From Strigops habroptila (taxonomy: Eukaryota; Chordata; Aves; Psittaciformes; Psittacidae): a stretch of 64,000 nt of DNA. The translations under genes were made by a program, and so were the position numbers. Every line of letters begins with the position of its first letter. Position 1 is the first letter of the stretch. The stretch spans positions 74,162,287-74,226,286 of the forward strand of contig NC_044282.2 in assembly GCF_004027225.2 (NCBI RefSeq). Direction: 5' to 3'. The notes under the pieces were generated by a model. That model searched no databases. It was not told the DNA's origin and worked only from the letters and a program-made list of their open reading frames with translations. Below, piece after piece: positions 11,180 to 42,770 of the stretch.

Positions 11180-14100
11180 GAGGAAGCATTATTTTCATTA
11201 GACTCTTTTCTTCCCCCTTCCAGCTCTAGGACTGCTGCTGCCTGCCCCCACCAGCCCAGGGGCACTGCTGCAGCCTCCCTGTCACCCCAAGGCCCAGGCA
11301 GGAAGCGGCCATCGAGGATTTTCCCTGAAAGCCCAGTTCAGTGTTGAACAAAGCTCAGGATTGCTCCGCCAAGGGCATGACCAGGCTGAGCTCAAACCAG
11401 GAGCCACGTTCCTCAGGTCAGCAACGCAGCGAGCATGAGCTCACACGAGCGATAAACTGTTGGGAACAGCTTGTCCCGGAGACGCTGCTGCTCCTCACTG
11501 CTGCCAAGGCCCATTTCTGCTTGGTTTATGCACCATGCCAATTCCTCCCGAATAAGATTAAGCTGCCTTGAGGCAATTTCAACTTACACAGCTGATATTT
11601 TGAGCATTTTCTCTGCTCCGCAGCTCTGCCGGCGCAGCCCGTGTACTGCTGCTTCCCCTCTTCACCTCATGTCACCCTTGCAAAGGCATTCGGTCCCATT
11701 TAAGTGCTCACACACCTTTTGATTAGTCCCTTTTGGGACTTTGAAACATCAAAAGGGTAACGCAAGGAAATTGCGTTTTACTGAAGAGCAGAACTGAGCC
11801 ATCAGTGCCCAACAGCTCAACTCTGCAGGGGCATCAACCTGATAGCAAAGTATAGGACCTGTTTGCTTAGATAGGGCCAAATTAATGAACAGTTTCCCCT
11901 TTCTGAGACTGTTCTGGGTTTATTAAATCCCATTAGTTTATTACAAGTACCAATAGTATATCTTAGAAACACATAAATGAGTTTTTAAGCCTAAAAAGCT
12001 TCATTTCAAGACCATCGTGGGTGGCTTCAAGTTAAAAAGACAAATACCAAATGAAAAGAAAAACTCAATAATCCAAAAAGTCTCCAAATTCCTTATTTGT
12101 TTACTTATGTGACTGCACATGAATAATTCCAGTCTAGCACAGGCCTGTTTGGGTGCCAGATCTTGTTTGCAAGTCTGCTCAGTGAAAGGCAAAGGTACAG
12201 TTGAACTTGGACTCTATGCAAGTACCAGCCAGCCATTAGCTTCCACTGCTAACCAATTCTTCTGAAATTGGGTTATGTGTAAAGCTCAATCCCTGCAGTT
12301 GTTGCTGGTTACTGCTGTGAGGAACAGAGTTATTAATACACAACTGCTTGGGCTCAAATCAGAAATACAACTGCATTTACCTGGCCAGAACAGTAACCCT
12401 GTTTGGTGGAGATGTGTTTTTCTGCATTAAATCTGATTTCTCTACTGACCAAGAAGATGGAACATCTAAAAGGACATTTGTGTGCTCACAGACCATGAGC
12501 ATCATGATTCAGCTAAACAAAACACCAAGAAATTGGGCAGGTGCATCTCCAAAGCCAATGGTCAAACCATTCAGATGAAACATAACAGAATAATAAAGTA
12601 AGTTATAAAAAAGACTATGGAAAAACAGAGGAAAGAAACTTCCAAAGAGTTTGGCATTGTTATTCTTAGTGATGGCTGAATGCATTTTGCCTCAGTTCCA
12701 GTGCAGTCAGATATTAAATACAACTTGAACACCATCTGTTTGCCGTGATCCAGAGACAACAAAGACTGGAGAGCACAAATCATGAAGATGGCAGCAGCTA
12801 CACACAGATTTTGCCTATACAATCAGTTTGTACCACATCAGGTCCAGGATCCACAAGAAAGGCTGTTGTCTACCTGTAACATGGAAAAGGTTTCCTCTAA
12901 AAGCAAATAAATTTATAACAGAATCAGCACTAGGTTGGTGCAAAGAATAGAATCAAAAAGAAAAACATTTACAAGAAAATCAATGTAATCAGTTCCTCCA
13001 TCAAGAGTCCCTGCTCAGATCTCTGGACCAGCACAGCAGAAAGCACTGGATTTACAGCAGCTGGTGAGGAATAGAGATCATTAGTTTACTCACTAACATC
13101 TCCAGTGTCTTCACCATGAAAGAAGAGTGCTGTTCCCTGTATTTGTGAAGCTCTCACACATCAAGATACCCACTGAAGTATTTTTACAAGTTGGCAAAAC
13201 CAGGAACATTAAAACTCCATAGTCAGGGACTCCAGTAAATCAACTGTATAAAATAGCCAATAAAAGCATGAAAATCTAAAGCAAACTTTATTGCAATAAC
13301 GGAGTTTAATGATGTTAATACGGCAAAGCTCATTACAACAAATCACAACTGAAACTTTCCTCCACAGTATTATTTAGGGCAGGTTTCGCTCCACCTAACT
13401 CAGACAATAGCAACAAGGTGCATATTTTCATGAAGTGCAGGAAAATCTCTGGGGAACAAGGGACTGAGGCAGTGTATCCATAAATCAACTCAATTTGGAG
13501 GCACAGTTGTGGTGCGTGTGCACTACTTCATTTTCCCTCTCACAAACGTTTGTGCTCCTAATTTTGTAGCCAAGATTGGCACATTTCCCTGAATGAGAAT
13601 AAATCTGCACAGGCCTTTGCTCAACATTGAGACCAAAGCCTACCCCAACCCAAACCAGCACAACCAGGCACACAGAGTACTCCATCCCATCCTTCTGCCA
13701 TCTGCAACACAAGTCAGGGGACACAGAGGTGGACAGCCACCAGGTCCCTTAGGCATTTTGGGATTGCAGTATGTGTCCTGCTGGCCTACAAGGGTCAGGC
13801 TAGGAGGTGCTATCACCAGCTGCCTGGTCACAGAAGATAAATCCCCCCCAGGAAGAGGCAGGAAGAGGAACAGAGGCCCCATGTTGTCACAAATGTACCT
13901 TTAGCAGTATTTTACTGCAGTCCTCAAAAGCATATTCCCTCCTGCATGTAAGCAAGGCGCAGGAGCCACTGGTGATCAGGGCCAGCCCTGGCCAGGGATC
14001 CCACTGCAGAGGCCAACAATCCCCAAACCTTGCAGACTCAGCCAAGAAACTCAGTTTCATTCCAGCTCAGCCACTCAGGGTGAGATGCTCACAACCTCAT

Positions 14101-17100
14101 GGATGCTTTAAACCCTTCCCAGGGTTGAAAACTCAGCCCTAGCCTCAAAATTGTGTGGCATGGCAAGTCAAACTCCTCTGCAGAGCACAAAGCAGAGGAA
14201 GAGAGGATTTTTCACCTTTAGGGGCTGGGAGTTCACTGGTGCCCATCACCATCTTGCACTGAACCACTGTTATATGTAGAAACTGCTGTGCAAGTACAAC
14301 TGGCCACATGGCACTGCCAGGCAGGCGCCAGCCTCAGCATGGTCTGCAGAAAGTGAAATAGCTCAAAAGAAAAGATTAAACTCAAGCAACTGTAATGCCG
14401 ATTCTAGTGCATTTGAGAAACATTTTGCAGCCGTGCAATTAAAGCCTCTAACACAAAACACCCACAAAGGCAGATCACAGAGGTAACCTGGTGGGGTTTT
14501 TTTACATCTCCTTTTGCACACTTGGCCATAAAACCCAAAGCTCCCAGCGTCACTGCCACAGGGAAGCTAACGTGTGTGCATGGGTGATGGGAGTGGGTTA
14601 CAGCAACAGCCAGGACATGGGTGTACATGGCGTGAGCTTTTGATAAAGCAGAATAAAGGTTTTATTAGCAGACTTTTACAGCTACTCCTCTCAAAAGTAT
14701 ACGTATCAGCCCAAAACATGTTCAGGAAGAAAAAAAAATACAAGAGGTTTCCAGATGACAGCTTGTTTGTTGATCACAGCAGGGGCAGAATTACATCTGA
14801 GTGAGGATTTGGCAAGTAGAAACTCCCCAACAACTGCTTGGAATTGGAAAAAATATATCATTGAGAAGATTAAGTAAACAAGATTACATAGCTGACATGA
14901 TACACCAGGTATTGGTGCCCTGAGTTTGTGTGTTTATGCTTGCCTGGACGCCCACAACTATTTTAGTATCTTGAAAACAGCAGTAACAATTAAAAATCAT
15001 TTAATAATAGGTGTGTTTTTCAGAAGTGGGGTGTAATCTCTCAAGCCAAAGGCAGAGAGATATAGATCACCTGCCCTGGGAATAATATGTTGGGAGTTGT
15101 TAAGAAGGATCAGTCCAGTGATGCAGAGTTAAAATTAGAATGTAGCAGTGAAAAGCTCCTGGTTTTCCTTTAGCTGCTTTTTATGCCCACTACACAAAGA
15201 TTTACAAATAGCTTACAAAGGTTAAAGTTGGGAGTTTGGGGTGCTCTTAGGACAAGGCAACACCTGAAATAAAGCTCACAGCCAAACATGCAGTATGAAG
15301 TTAAATGAGACAAACCAAAGGCTGAAGTGGGATCACCGAAGTGTTATCAGCTGTGGAGCAGATGCCACCACAAGCTGAAGTATTCCCTCTTCCTCTACTG
15401 CTTTGACTTCTGCAGCTGCTGTTACCCTATTAAATGTTCTTCTACACATTTCAGGTCCCAAAATACAGTTGATTATACTTAGTTTTAAATGGCAGATACC
15501 TTACAACTATTAACATCATCGCTATTCTTTTACTACTTTTACTAACAATGCTGGTATTTTTCAAGCTAGCTGTGACTTGTGTAAGTAACCATATTAATTC
15601 CTTTACCAACCTTGCTTTCAACAACACAGCAACGTGCAAGTATAACGACAGTAAGTGTTGATGGGATTTATAACTGGGTCCTGACTATAAATCATATTTT
15701 TATCAGCCTTAGAAACTTTTTATTGCCTTTTTCATCCTTCATTTTAAAGCAGGACCTATACCAAGGTGTAGCTCTTACTACATGCCCCAAAAGATAACAG
15801 ATGTTTTGTCTCCTAAGCAAAAATAAAAATGAAATTAAACATTTAGGGATTCCAAGGAGTTATTTTGAAGAAATAAGTTTATTTTGAGGCTATCTTTGTG
15901 TTCATGGTAGAATTTGAAAGCTCAGTACGAAGGGCTTGACCCGGCCCCACTTAAATCAATGACATTTGTCACAGCAGAGGATGGAGACAATGCACTGGAA
16001 ACAGATCAAGGGCATGGCACGAGCTGACAAAGTGCTCCATCATTAGCTCTTAATTTAAGCTTAGACCTCCTTTATAAGGCGAGTGGGTGAGAACAGCAAA
16101 CAAACCCCATATCAATCACTACATCCCCACAGTTCCCAACTCCTACTTATAGTTTGACTTTGAAATTATAGGGGAAAAATGCAAACCAGCATGCCAGTGG
16201 GGAAAGAGAGGGAACAGATACAACCCGTAGGACTCCAAGCTGTAAGGCTGCTGCTTTATCTCAAGTGTGCTGTCCACCACTCACAGCACTGCTGCAAGTT
16301 CAGACTCTGTCAACGTCCAGCTTTTGACAAAGTTGCAAAGACTTTTTCCTTGAGTTTCATAGAAAGCAAAAATAAAAAGCATTCGTAGGATTCCATGTCT
16401 ATTTTAATCATTGACAAGCTGGAGGCAAGCCATCATCTGCTGTCTTCTGATTTTCACATTACATCCTTCTTTCTCTGAGGCTACCAAGGCCTTTCTGCAT
16501 GACACCACCGGCACCTCTGAGGCTCCCAGAGCTTTGCTCTTCATTAGAGGTGCCCTATTAATCACAGTCTTTTTTATTCTCTTACTTGAAACTGCTTTTT
16601 AAGATTAAAACACAAAGCTAGCAGAAAGCATGTCCAATGCGAAAGCCGAAATAACCATTAAATAGCCATTTCATGTCTCACATCCACAGCTAAATCATCA
16701 CAACCAGCTTTTCAAAGGATTCAGAGTTCCAAATTTACCTTTTTGATTGTTTTTGTGCCATCTGACATAACACAGATCAATCACTTCACCTTCGAATCAC
16801 TCTTCACCCCATGCTCCATTGCCAGCTTGAGCCATGTCATCAATCCTTATTGCTGCCTTCCTCCATCCCATCATCCTGTTTAATTACCTTCTACTCATTC
16901 ATTTGGTGCACTAATCCCCAGCCTTTCCCCATTGTCTTGGCCAAAAACAGGCAACATCCCCACAAGGTGCTGCAGGATAGGGGCAGACCCCAAATCCACA
17001 TTCACGCTCCCAAGCAGTGGCCAAAGGGATTTTAATCAGGCAAATGCCTCCTCACATGACAGCAAGAGACAGCTCATGTTTCTCCCTAACAGAAAGAGGA

Positions 17101-20100
17101 AAGCAATAAAGCAAATACATCAGGCCTTATAGTTATAATTCCTTTAAAATTTGTGAAGGATTTAAGGCAACAGCGAGTGCAGCCCCACTGGTTTGTGGGT
17201 TACCACACAGGAAAATCCCAGACAATGACAGGTTTTGATTTTTAAAATGCAGAAAATACATATTTATTTCATTTTACATGCATTTTCTGTGCATTACATG
17301 CTGGACCAGACAGATATTTGCCCATCAAACAAGGATCTCTGTTTCAGAAACCACTTTCCCAAAAGGATGCCTACCCTCAGTCTGCCACTGCCATTTGCTC
17401 AGTTTTCAGTCCTGGGCAAGCAATTCAGGGCCTCAGGCTATTTCAGAGCTATTTGTATTCCTTGCTTTTTATCATCATTCCTACCATCATCAGTTAAAAT
17501 CTGACCTTTGGCTCTTCGCAGCCAATAAAGGTCTGCACATCCTCATAGGTTGGTACAGAGAGGAGCCCTGAGCCATGCTCAGCCCTCAGATGGGATTTTG
17601 GGGGAGAAGTTGCCAAGGTTCAAATCATTTTAACTTGGGCACCCAAAAACTGAATCAACAGCAAACCAGCACACACATCTGGAAGCTTTGTGCATTGCAC
17701 ATGGTGTTCACTTGCATTTCTTTTTAAACTAACTGAAGATACAGGTCACAAAAGTCATTCATAGTGTTAGAAGTGGTGCTAATTCGGTTTTGAGAACAGG
17801 TATCTAAAAATCATCCCATCCAGGCAGAGTGCTTTTGCATTTATGTTAAACTCTGGCTGTTTTGGTAATAATACAGGACTGAATGCTCAGAGTTCATGTA
17901 AATGCCTGAAAAAGCTTAAAATCACACTTGCAGGTCCTCCTTTTTAAATTATAGACCTAGTGGCTCTTCAGCCACTCTTCACTCCCACTGCACACACAAA
18001 GGGGACAGCACTGTCCTTCGTAAAATTTACTATTTGTGTAGATTTCTCCCTTCACATAAAGGAATTGTTTTCTGTGCCACTTATTCATCCCTGCAAGCAA
18101 GTAATTACCCAGGTTTCTTTTGATCCCACTGAAGAGCCAAGCTGGGGGTTTGTCTGAAGGAGTAGAGAGCTGCGTAATAATATGTAATGAAAAAACAAGC
18201 TTATTTTCTATGGTTCGACAAATATTCAGTTTATCTTCTGAAGTTCCCAAGCAAGCTGAGGAGGGGTTCTGTGGGTAGAAGCTGCACTCTGCAGGAATCA
18301 CCACAAAACAGCCAGGACACAGCTTGGACCGCACCAGGGAAAGCGTATCCCTTGGTCAGCTCACCAGTGCCACCCTATGGCAGAAGATTAAATAGGGAAA
18401 GAGGGACGAAATAACTCATTTTAGGGTCTTTCTCTGTCCAAGGAGCTCGCTGCAGATGCGGGCAGGGCGGTCTCGATTTCTTCCCTACAGAAAGGGCATG
18501 ATGAAACGCCTCAAGAGTCTTCCAAAAAGACTCCAGCAAAGGCACAAGGCACAGTCTCTGGGATGAAAATGGGATGTTTCACAGGCTCTGGAGGAAACAC
18601 ATTGTTTCCCAGAGAACTGCTTAAAACCAGTAACTCATTGCAGCTGCTCATCCCTCTGATTTTCTTCCGAAGCCAAAGATGAGTGACACATCCAAAGATA
18701 ACAGAAACTTTGTTGTCAGATGAGGTAACTTCTAAAGCCTTTTACTGAGCTCTGCTGGGCATTCTCTCAGCCAGGAGCTGGGATAACCAAGAGAAAGGGA
18801 CTTCTAAACATGAACAGCAGCACTGCTGAGACCTCCAGGCCCACAGCTGCATTACTCTGGGAGACGTTTTTTCCTGCTTGCAGGTTTTTCTTTATTAAAA
18901 GACTCTTTCCTTCCATATTGTTCCTTGAACCTCACCAGCTGCTGCCTCAGCTAAAGGAAACCACTCTCCCACAGTCATTTACACCTGATAGTACTCACGC
19001 AGCTCTTAGAAGTTACTACAGCTACAAATATCCCTCCCACTTTACGATATTCCTCCTATTTCCAACCCAAATGCCCTCATTTATGACAACACAACAAGTG
19101 AGGAGTGTTTCAGGTCCATCTACTCATGCTTCTCATCTGTCCATGAGGATCTCCCAGAACAAACCTCAGCCCCAGCTCAATATCCAACTAAACATATTTA
19201 CCACTTCAAGAGAGGTATTTACTTCAAAGATACTATACAAATACTTAAAAGAAATATTTGCAGAATCTCAAATGCTACACCAGACAGGCCTACTCCTTTA
19301 GTAAGTAAACACACATGTACACAAATACACATATAGTAAGTACACACATATACAAACAGGACCCCATATGGTACCACTGCCTGTCCCAAACACTGAGCTC
19401 AAACATTTCTGTTTCCAGGGGGTTGGGGAAAGAGAAAGCAGCTCAACAGAAAGTAGCATAAAATATGAAGGTAACTCCTTTGAGACAGGAGACTTTGTTA
19501 CAGAGAATAGTTTTTCTTTAAGCAAGGGGTGGAAATACACATTAATACAATCTTACAGCATGTTTAGATAACAATTTCAGAAGAACACAGGCTTCAGGCA
19601 TCAGATTAAATGAACTGGGGTTGTTTCAACTGCCGAAAGACCCAAATCCACAGCTCCCAGAAGGTGCTACAGCTCTACTTCAATACCTGGCCAAGGACAT
19701 TAAAGTTCCTGGAAGGAACTACAAACCATGTCTTTACTTCCAAGTAATACAGAGAGGTTTCTATCAGCATATATAACAACTTCTATTAGCAAGAGACAGG
19801 CACTCCCCATCATCCCACAGAACTGCTCTTGCCAGCTCACATTCACACATTTTATTCCAAGCCCGTGCACAGCAAAGCCCCTGCAACTGCATTTACAAGC
19901 TTTCACTACAGACCCTCAGTTTAAAGACTTCTCCCACTCAATGCATCTGCTGAGGTTGTTTTTAACCTGCCAAAAGGCTGCAAAAGACCCAACTTCCCAG
20001 TTGGTTTTTTTTCCCCCCTCACAGAAAGCATATCTTAAAGCTGACATGCTGGAGACACATTACATCCCCTACACCAGCAGGACACTTTGGTTGAAAACAG

Positions 20101-23100
20101 TTTGCTGAACATCAAACCATTTGATTCTCAACTTAATACAAAGGATAAGACAAAGGTAGCCCAGGCAAACATGAAGGAGTCTGTCTTGTCTTTGTTGTTT
20201 TCTACAACAACTGTGAGGGAAGCAACTGTTTTCCTCAAGTCTTCCACTAGTTTTAGATTTCACAGCAATGAAAGTCATGACTCAACTGTCTTGAAAGCTT
20301 CTTACTCAATAGAAAGAAGTATGATAGACTGTATGTGTCTATTGCAGTCTGGGTATAGTAGACTGGATGTAAACACATAAGCTATATAGATACACACACA
20401 CCCACTCCTATCCAACTACCTTTCCTAGAGAAAAAAAGAAAATAAAAAGATTTCCTCTGATAATTGTTCAATCCTCTGCTTCAGTTGCACTTTATAAGGT
20501 GCAAAAAAATACAACTTTCTTCAGAAATCACAGCATTGGTCTGGGAAAAGGGGAGTTGCATCTGCAACTGTTTTTCATGGGTTCAAGCACTCACTTTGGA
20601 AAGATCCTTGGTTGTAGACACCTGCAGCTGAGGAGAACAGCAATACTTGGGGTGATTACAGGCTCAAATTTACCTACATCTTCTGCTTGAATCAATCCTC
20701 CGTTCCCATAAACAAGGCACACACTGTGCTGCTGCATCACACCTCTTTCCTGCTCAGGGGCAGAACACTGCGTAGCCCACAGGCACCCAAAATACAAAGA
20801 AAGCAGGCCTGGTGCTGCCCTAAAATAGGATGAGTCACAGGTGCCCCACCAAGATAACGCAGGCCAGGAGTCAGAGGGCTATGGCTGGGTAGTTGGTTTA
20901 ATGCAATCAACCCACCTTCTTAATTTTACTCTGAAACCCCTCATTTAAATCAAAGATTACATCTGCCACAGAAGCTTTGATTACTTCTCAAATGAGTTTT
21001 CTGAAGAAAACAGTGAGATTTAATCAAGTAATCACTGCAGCTAATGCAAGTTTAATGAAATCTAGCAGCATCTGAAAGCTATCACAAGAGATACAGCAGG
21101 AATTCGAGTAGAACTAAACATGACAAGAATAGAGGGAAAAGACCAATTAAAAGAGAAAAGAAGTTTCTTTAAAATCATGGTAGTTCAATGTATGCTCTTA
21201 AGGCTTCTTTAGAAAGTTAGGATGAGAGATATATATCCTGCTAAAACAAGTTTACTAGTTCAAAATGCTACTGGCTCAGGCATGGCATGTGAACAGGCTC
21301 CTGGGCTATTTAGTGCTGGTCTTTGTCACATCCCTAATTGTTCTTCAGAGCTTGTAATGAAATCAGCAGCCTGAGATGTCCTACCTGGGTTGGTGCTATG
21401 GCTGGAGCACTGCTGGAAGCTTTGTTCTAGCAGTAACAGGCACCGTTTCTTATCAGCATTGTCCTTACTACAGTGATGGCAAAAGGGGGAAAAATAAATT
21501 ATTATTGTGAGGGTTTATTTTATTTTAAGGTAAGTGTTATCTTTGTCATTCCCTGTGAGCTGCTTTCATAGAGCCAGGTTTGTGTAATGGGTTCCACTTG
21601 AATATTAAATACAATGAATGAAATAGGAAGTTATAGGCACTTACTATCAAAACTATTTAAGGAGCTCAATTTAATCTTATAGTATAAAATTGAATATAAA
21701 CTTAAGCCCAGGAGAAATCAGGGCCCTAAGAAGCCATCCAGTGGAAGAGTGTATGTCAAATTGTAGCTGCTTCTTGCCACAGAAGTTGACTAAATGGATC
21801 ATACCTAATTCCCACGCAACTTGGGGAAGTTTAACATAGACAAGTTTGCTGCTGCAATCACACAAGTTGCACCAGCACACTTGGTGAGCTGGAGAGGATG
21901 GGGCACAAACATACAGGCTAAAAGTGAGCTGCTTAAGCCCATGACAGTTACAAAACACATACACTCCAGGCTTCTCATTTTGGTGAGTGTGGAAAAAGCT
22001 ATCTAATAATTTTGGTTTAGGTCAAGAGATCTATTTTCAATGCTCGCTGCTGTTTGTGAACTGTTTAACTCTTCTCATGCATGTTCAAATGGAAAAAATA
22101 ACAAGGTTCATCATCATTTTTAAAAGCATCATCTGAAAAACATTTTGTTATGTTTATTCTGGACTTTTTCACAACCATACATAATCTCAGCTATAGAATT
22201 CAGTCTTTGGTACAAGTCATGTGGATGAATGGCTTTTTTTTTTTAAAGCTGAAGCATATGTTTTGCATGGCTGCTTCTCAAGAGTTTAAAATTTATGGCA
22301 TTTCTCTAAGATCTCAGAACCATGTCAGAATATAAGTTATGACTGTGTAATGTCACTGGTGACAGAGTAAGGAGGACAAAATGCCTCACTTTCTTTTACA
22401 CAGGAATTATTGAGACAAAGCGTTAGATATTTGGAGCTAATGCAGAAGTGTTGTGTGCTGGTTACTGCTGACAACAAGTGTTCAAGAAAAACACTTTTCA
22501 CAGTAATTCTGTGTGGTTTTGGTTTTGTCATTTGTGGTGAATGGATAGTGCCTGTTAGAAGTGATCTAGAAGTGAAGATCTTTCTAAGTCATCCCTACAT
22601 ATTCCTCTACACCTTTGTTTTGATTCTTTCCAAATACTGCAACATCAGTCTGTTCAACCTCAACATACAGATATTGCTTTGCATTCATTCTCCACGAACT
22701 GCTATCCTGCTGTCTCTTTGCTTGTCACTTGTATCATGTAATTCTCTGCTTTAAATATGTTGGCTTCCCCAGTTGAATTTAGGCTTTAAAAGCCCCAATC
22801 AACCACCTTCTGTGCTTAACAGAAGACAACACGTGTGTTGCTCATGTCTCTTGTATTATATGCATGCTTCCAAACACCCCTCTATCACGCTTAGAAAATC
22901 AAATACCTTTTAATGTATTTGAACATGTATAGAGCTTTGAAAAGTTATTTGCCATGAGCTAAAGATTAGCAATTTTAATAAGTAATAATGATAGAAAAAT
23001 CTTTCCAAACAATCCTCTGTCAGCAGCAAAGCAAATGTGAATTCAGACAAATACAGTGAACATGCTTGCTCTGCCACCTAATATATTTTTGTCCCAAACA

Positions 23101-23738
23101 AAACTGCACCAATGAATTCTGAATCTGGAAAAAGTTACCAGTACTTTTGCCCAGGCCAAATCCTAAGTTTCTGGATCACTCATTCATCTCTTCTATGTTT
23201 CAGGTAAGAAACATGTTGGCACAGAAGACAAATGATTACTTGGACAGTTCTGCCAGGTAATGAATGTGTTTTATATAAATGCAGCTTTAATAGAAAAAAT
23301 CCAGTTAAGTAAACAGATTACTAGACAAGTAATATAAAAATAGCATTAGAAACAAACTAGTAATAAATGGCATTGATTTATTAAGTATCTCCCAAATTTA
23401 AATTGTTAACTCCAGGTGACAGATGAGTTTAAGATGAAGTGCGACAGTTTGTACTCGTTTAATCCTATGTGGATCTCACTGTTGGGGTGATCAAATCTCC
23501 ACGATCACGTTACTGTTCATTTATGCTCATAGACATAAATAATTATAATTACTAATTTTTTTTTTCATTATGAAACTAAGAAATAATGTCTGAGGAACAA
23601 TTAATGTAAGAACAAAACCACTCTCCTGTAAGTGTGGATTTGGATACACTCTGAGCATGTAACAGGGCAACAAATATTTTGTCTGGCAATTCTTTGCAAT
23701 AAGCACCAACAACTGCTGTAACTCTCCTCTTGCACTTT
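11180..23738. other. Long intergenic stretch between EFEMP1 and PNPT1
   Basis: About 12.5 kb with no supportable gene, RNA gene or intact transposon. Base composition is moderately AT-rich with many CA-rich and A-rich tracts (for example 19295-19350). A stretch near 19585-19690 faintly resembles decayed CR1, but I cannot set limits. Conserved regulatory elements may be present, but only alignment to other birds would show them. Confidence 0.4.
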
Positions 23739-23964
23739 GAAAAATAAGGAAGAAATTCTTTACCGTGAGAGTGGTGAGAATCTGGAACAGGTTATCCAAG
23801 GAAGCTGTGGCTGCCCCATCCCCAGCAGTGTTCAAGGCCAGGTTGGACACAGGGGCTTGGAGCAACCTGCTCTAGGGGAAGGTGTCCCTGCCCGGGGCAG
23901 GGGGCTGGAACTGGATGAGCTTTAAACTCCCTTCCAACACAAACCAGGCTGGGATTCTGTGATG
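23739..23964 (+). mobile_element. CR1 LINE 3' fragment
   Basis: A + strand CR1 tail starts near the ORF2 C-terminal segment ('AAGAAATTCTTTACCGTGAG') and runs through 'CAACCTGCTCTAGGGGAAGG' to the terminal 'GGGATTCTGTGATG' at 23964. It is the same family as the copy at 24225, but with GGGGCAGGG in place of GTGGCAGGG, so it is slightly diverged. Confidence 0.9.
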
Positions 23965-24224
23965 TTTTGATGTTCCTGGCTTAAAGTGCTAAGGATCACT
24001 ATTCTTGCCTTACCGAGGAACGGTGTGATGGAGTGAAGCCTTCAGTTACTGGTGATCAGCATGACCTTGAAGCTTGTTGTGAGTCTCTGGACACCGTTGC
24101 CATGCTCCAGTTGCCAGACCCTGCTGTGCGGTTTATAGTTAATACAGTTGTAAGACTAATTACTAAAAAGATTTGGGGGCTTAATTACAGCTCTTTATTT
24201 TGAAACATGATTTCTTAAACAAGA

Positions 24225-24443
24225 GGCACATAAATTCTTCCTTGTGAGGGTGCTGAGGTGCTGGCACAGACTTTTCCCAGAGAAGCTGTGGCTGCCCCAT
24301 CCCTGGCAGTGTTCAAGGCCAGGTTGGACACAGGGGCTTGGAGCAACCTGCTCTAGTGGAAGGTGTCCCTGCCCGTGGCAGGGGGTTGGACGTGGAGGAG
24401 CTTTAAGGTCCCTTCCAACCCAAACCAGTATGGGATTTCTGAG
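24225..24443 (+). mobile_element. CR1 LINE 3' fragment upstream of PNPT1
   Basis: A + strand CR1 tail. By eye it matches the copy in PNPT1 intron 1 (25580-25783) at roughly 95% over about 205 positions. It starts in the segment equivalent to 'CTTGTGAGGGTGCTGAGGTG' and ends near 'GGGATTTCTGAG'. It lies about 520 bp upstream of the PNPT1 start codon, close to the CpG-rich promoter. Confidence 0.9.
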
Positions 24444-24964
24444 TGACCCTCTAACATGTAACAGCTTCCCCACACCGAGCCTTGTGGCTGCTGTCACTCG
24501 GTAGCAATACTGAGGCGGTGGCAGCTGAGCCTGAGGCAGCCGGACGAGGCTTCATCGGCACGAAGGTGCCACAAGGTCTCCTGAGGCACCAGTGGCGGGA
24601 AGGAGGTTGCAGCCATGGCGCAGGAGTCTTCTCCCTCAGCCTGACCCCTATTTGGGCTGGTGTCTACCCACATTTTAGTATAGTTTTAGCTCTAAAGCTG
24701 TCTCGTATCTAGCGGCCGCCATGGGGCTTTTTGTGCCACTTTTTACCTCAGACATCCCAACAGGGCTCCAGTAGGGGCTACGCGCCCTGCTCGGCCTGAC
24801 CCTCCTCAGCCACCGTCTCCGGCAGGGCTCCGCGCTGCGGAATCGAAACTCCACCACGGGCACCAAACCCAATCCGCTTCCAGCTTACTGCGCGAACCCG
24901 CCCTCCGCCGCTTCCCAGAGCCAATCGGATGGCGGCTACTGGCGGGAGGGAGGGTTGTCTCGCC

Positions 24965-42138
<17,174 letters not shown>

Positions 42139-42285
42139 TGGGTAAGGCCATAGGAACAGCTTCAGATGACTCAGTACTGTGCTTTCTTTACAACTACTGT
42201 AAAGAATTGTTGTCAATCTGGGGTTTATATAGTACAGTTACCCTTCAGTGGTGTGCAAATACTGTTTGCCACTTAAGTTGCAGCA

Positions 42286-42393
42286 TCCAGGTTGGATGGA
42301 GTCTTGGGTGACATGGTCTAGTGTGAAGTGTCCCTGCCCGTGGCAGGGGGTTGGAACTAGATGATCTTAAGGTCCTTTCCAACCCTAACTACG
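42286..42393 (+). mobile_element. CR1 3' fragment at the PNPT1 3' end (+ copy)
   Basis: A + strand CR1 tail with 'GACATGGTCTAGTGTGAAGT', then 'TGTCCCTGCCCGTGGCAGGG'. It shares the 'GACATGGTCTAGTGTGA' variant with the inverted copy at 42771 rather than the 'CAACCTGCTCTAGTGGAAGG' of the other family. Confidence 0.9.
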
Positions 42394-42770
42394 TTGCAGC
42401 ATGTTGTAAGTTACCAGTGGCCCTTTCACATGCTGCAGTTGTAAAGAGCTTGATATTGTGAGTTTGGTTCAAGTGCCCTGTCAGTTTCAGGCGTCCTACA
42501 GAGGCTACTTTCTCCAATACAATTGTTTTATTGTTGTAGATTTGTTAATCTACAACATCAATGGAAGCATTCTCTCTTCTCTTCCTTGCCATCACTTTTT
42601 AAAGGGAATTAAAAAAGTAAGGGAGGGGAAGAGAAGGAAAAAAGAAGATGCTTGTTTTGAAAGTTTTGAGTCAGTTAGTGCAGATTTCTCAGTCAATCTC
42701 AGATAATGGAATGCCCAAAGCTCTTCCCTAGAACTAGTTTTCCAGCATGTATTTGACTGTCAATAGAGTT

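Noticed and set aside
12931-12945. TAGGTTGGTGCAAAG, similar to the end of mariner/MADE1 elements
   Set aside because: The match stops after about 13 bases, there is no second inverted end at the right spacing, so it is likely chance.
2586-24780. Search for CRISPR arrays, operons, prophage or bacterial-type systems
   Set aside because: The window is vertebrate nuclear DNA with spliced genes; no spaced direct repeats or prokaryotic gene clusters occur.
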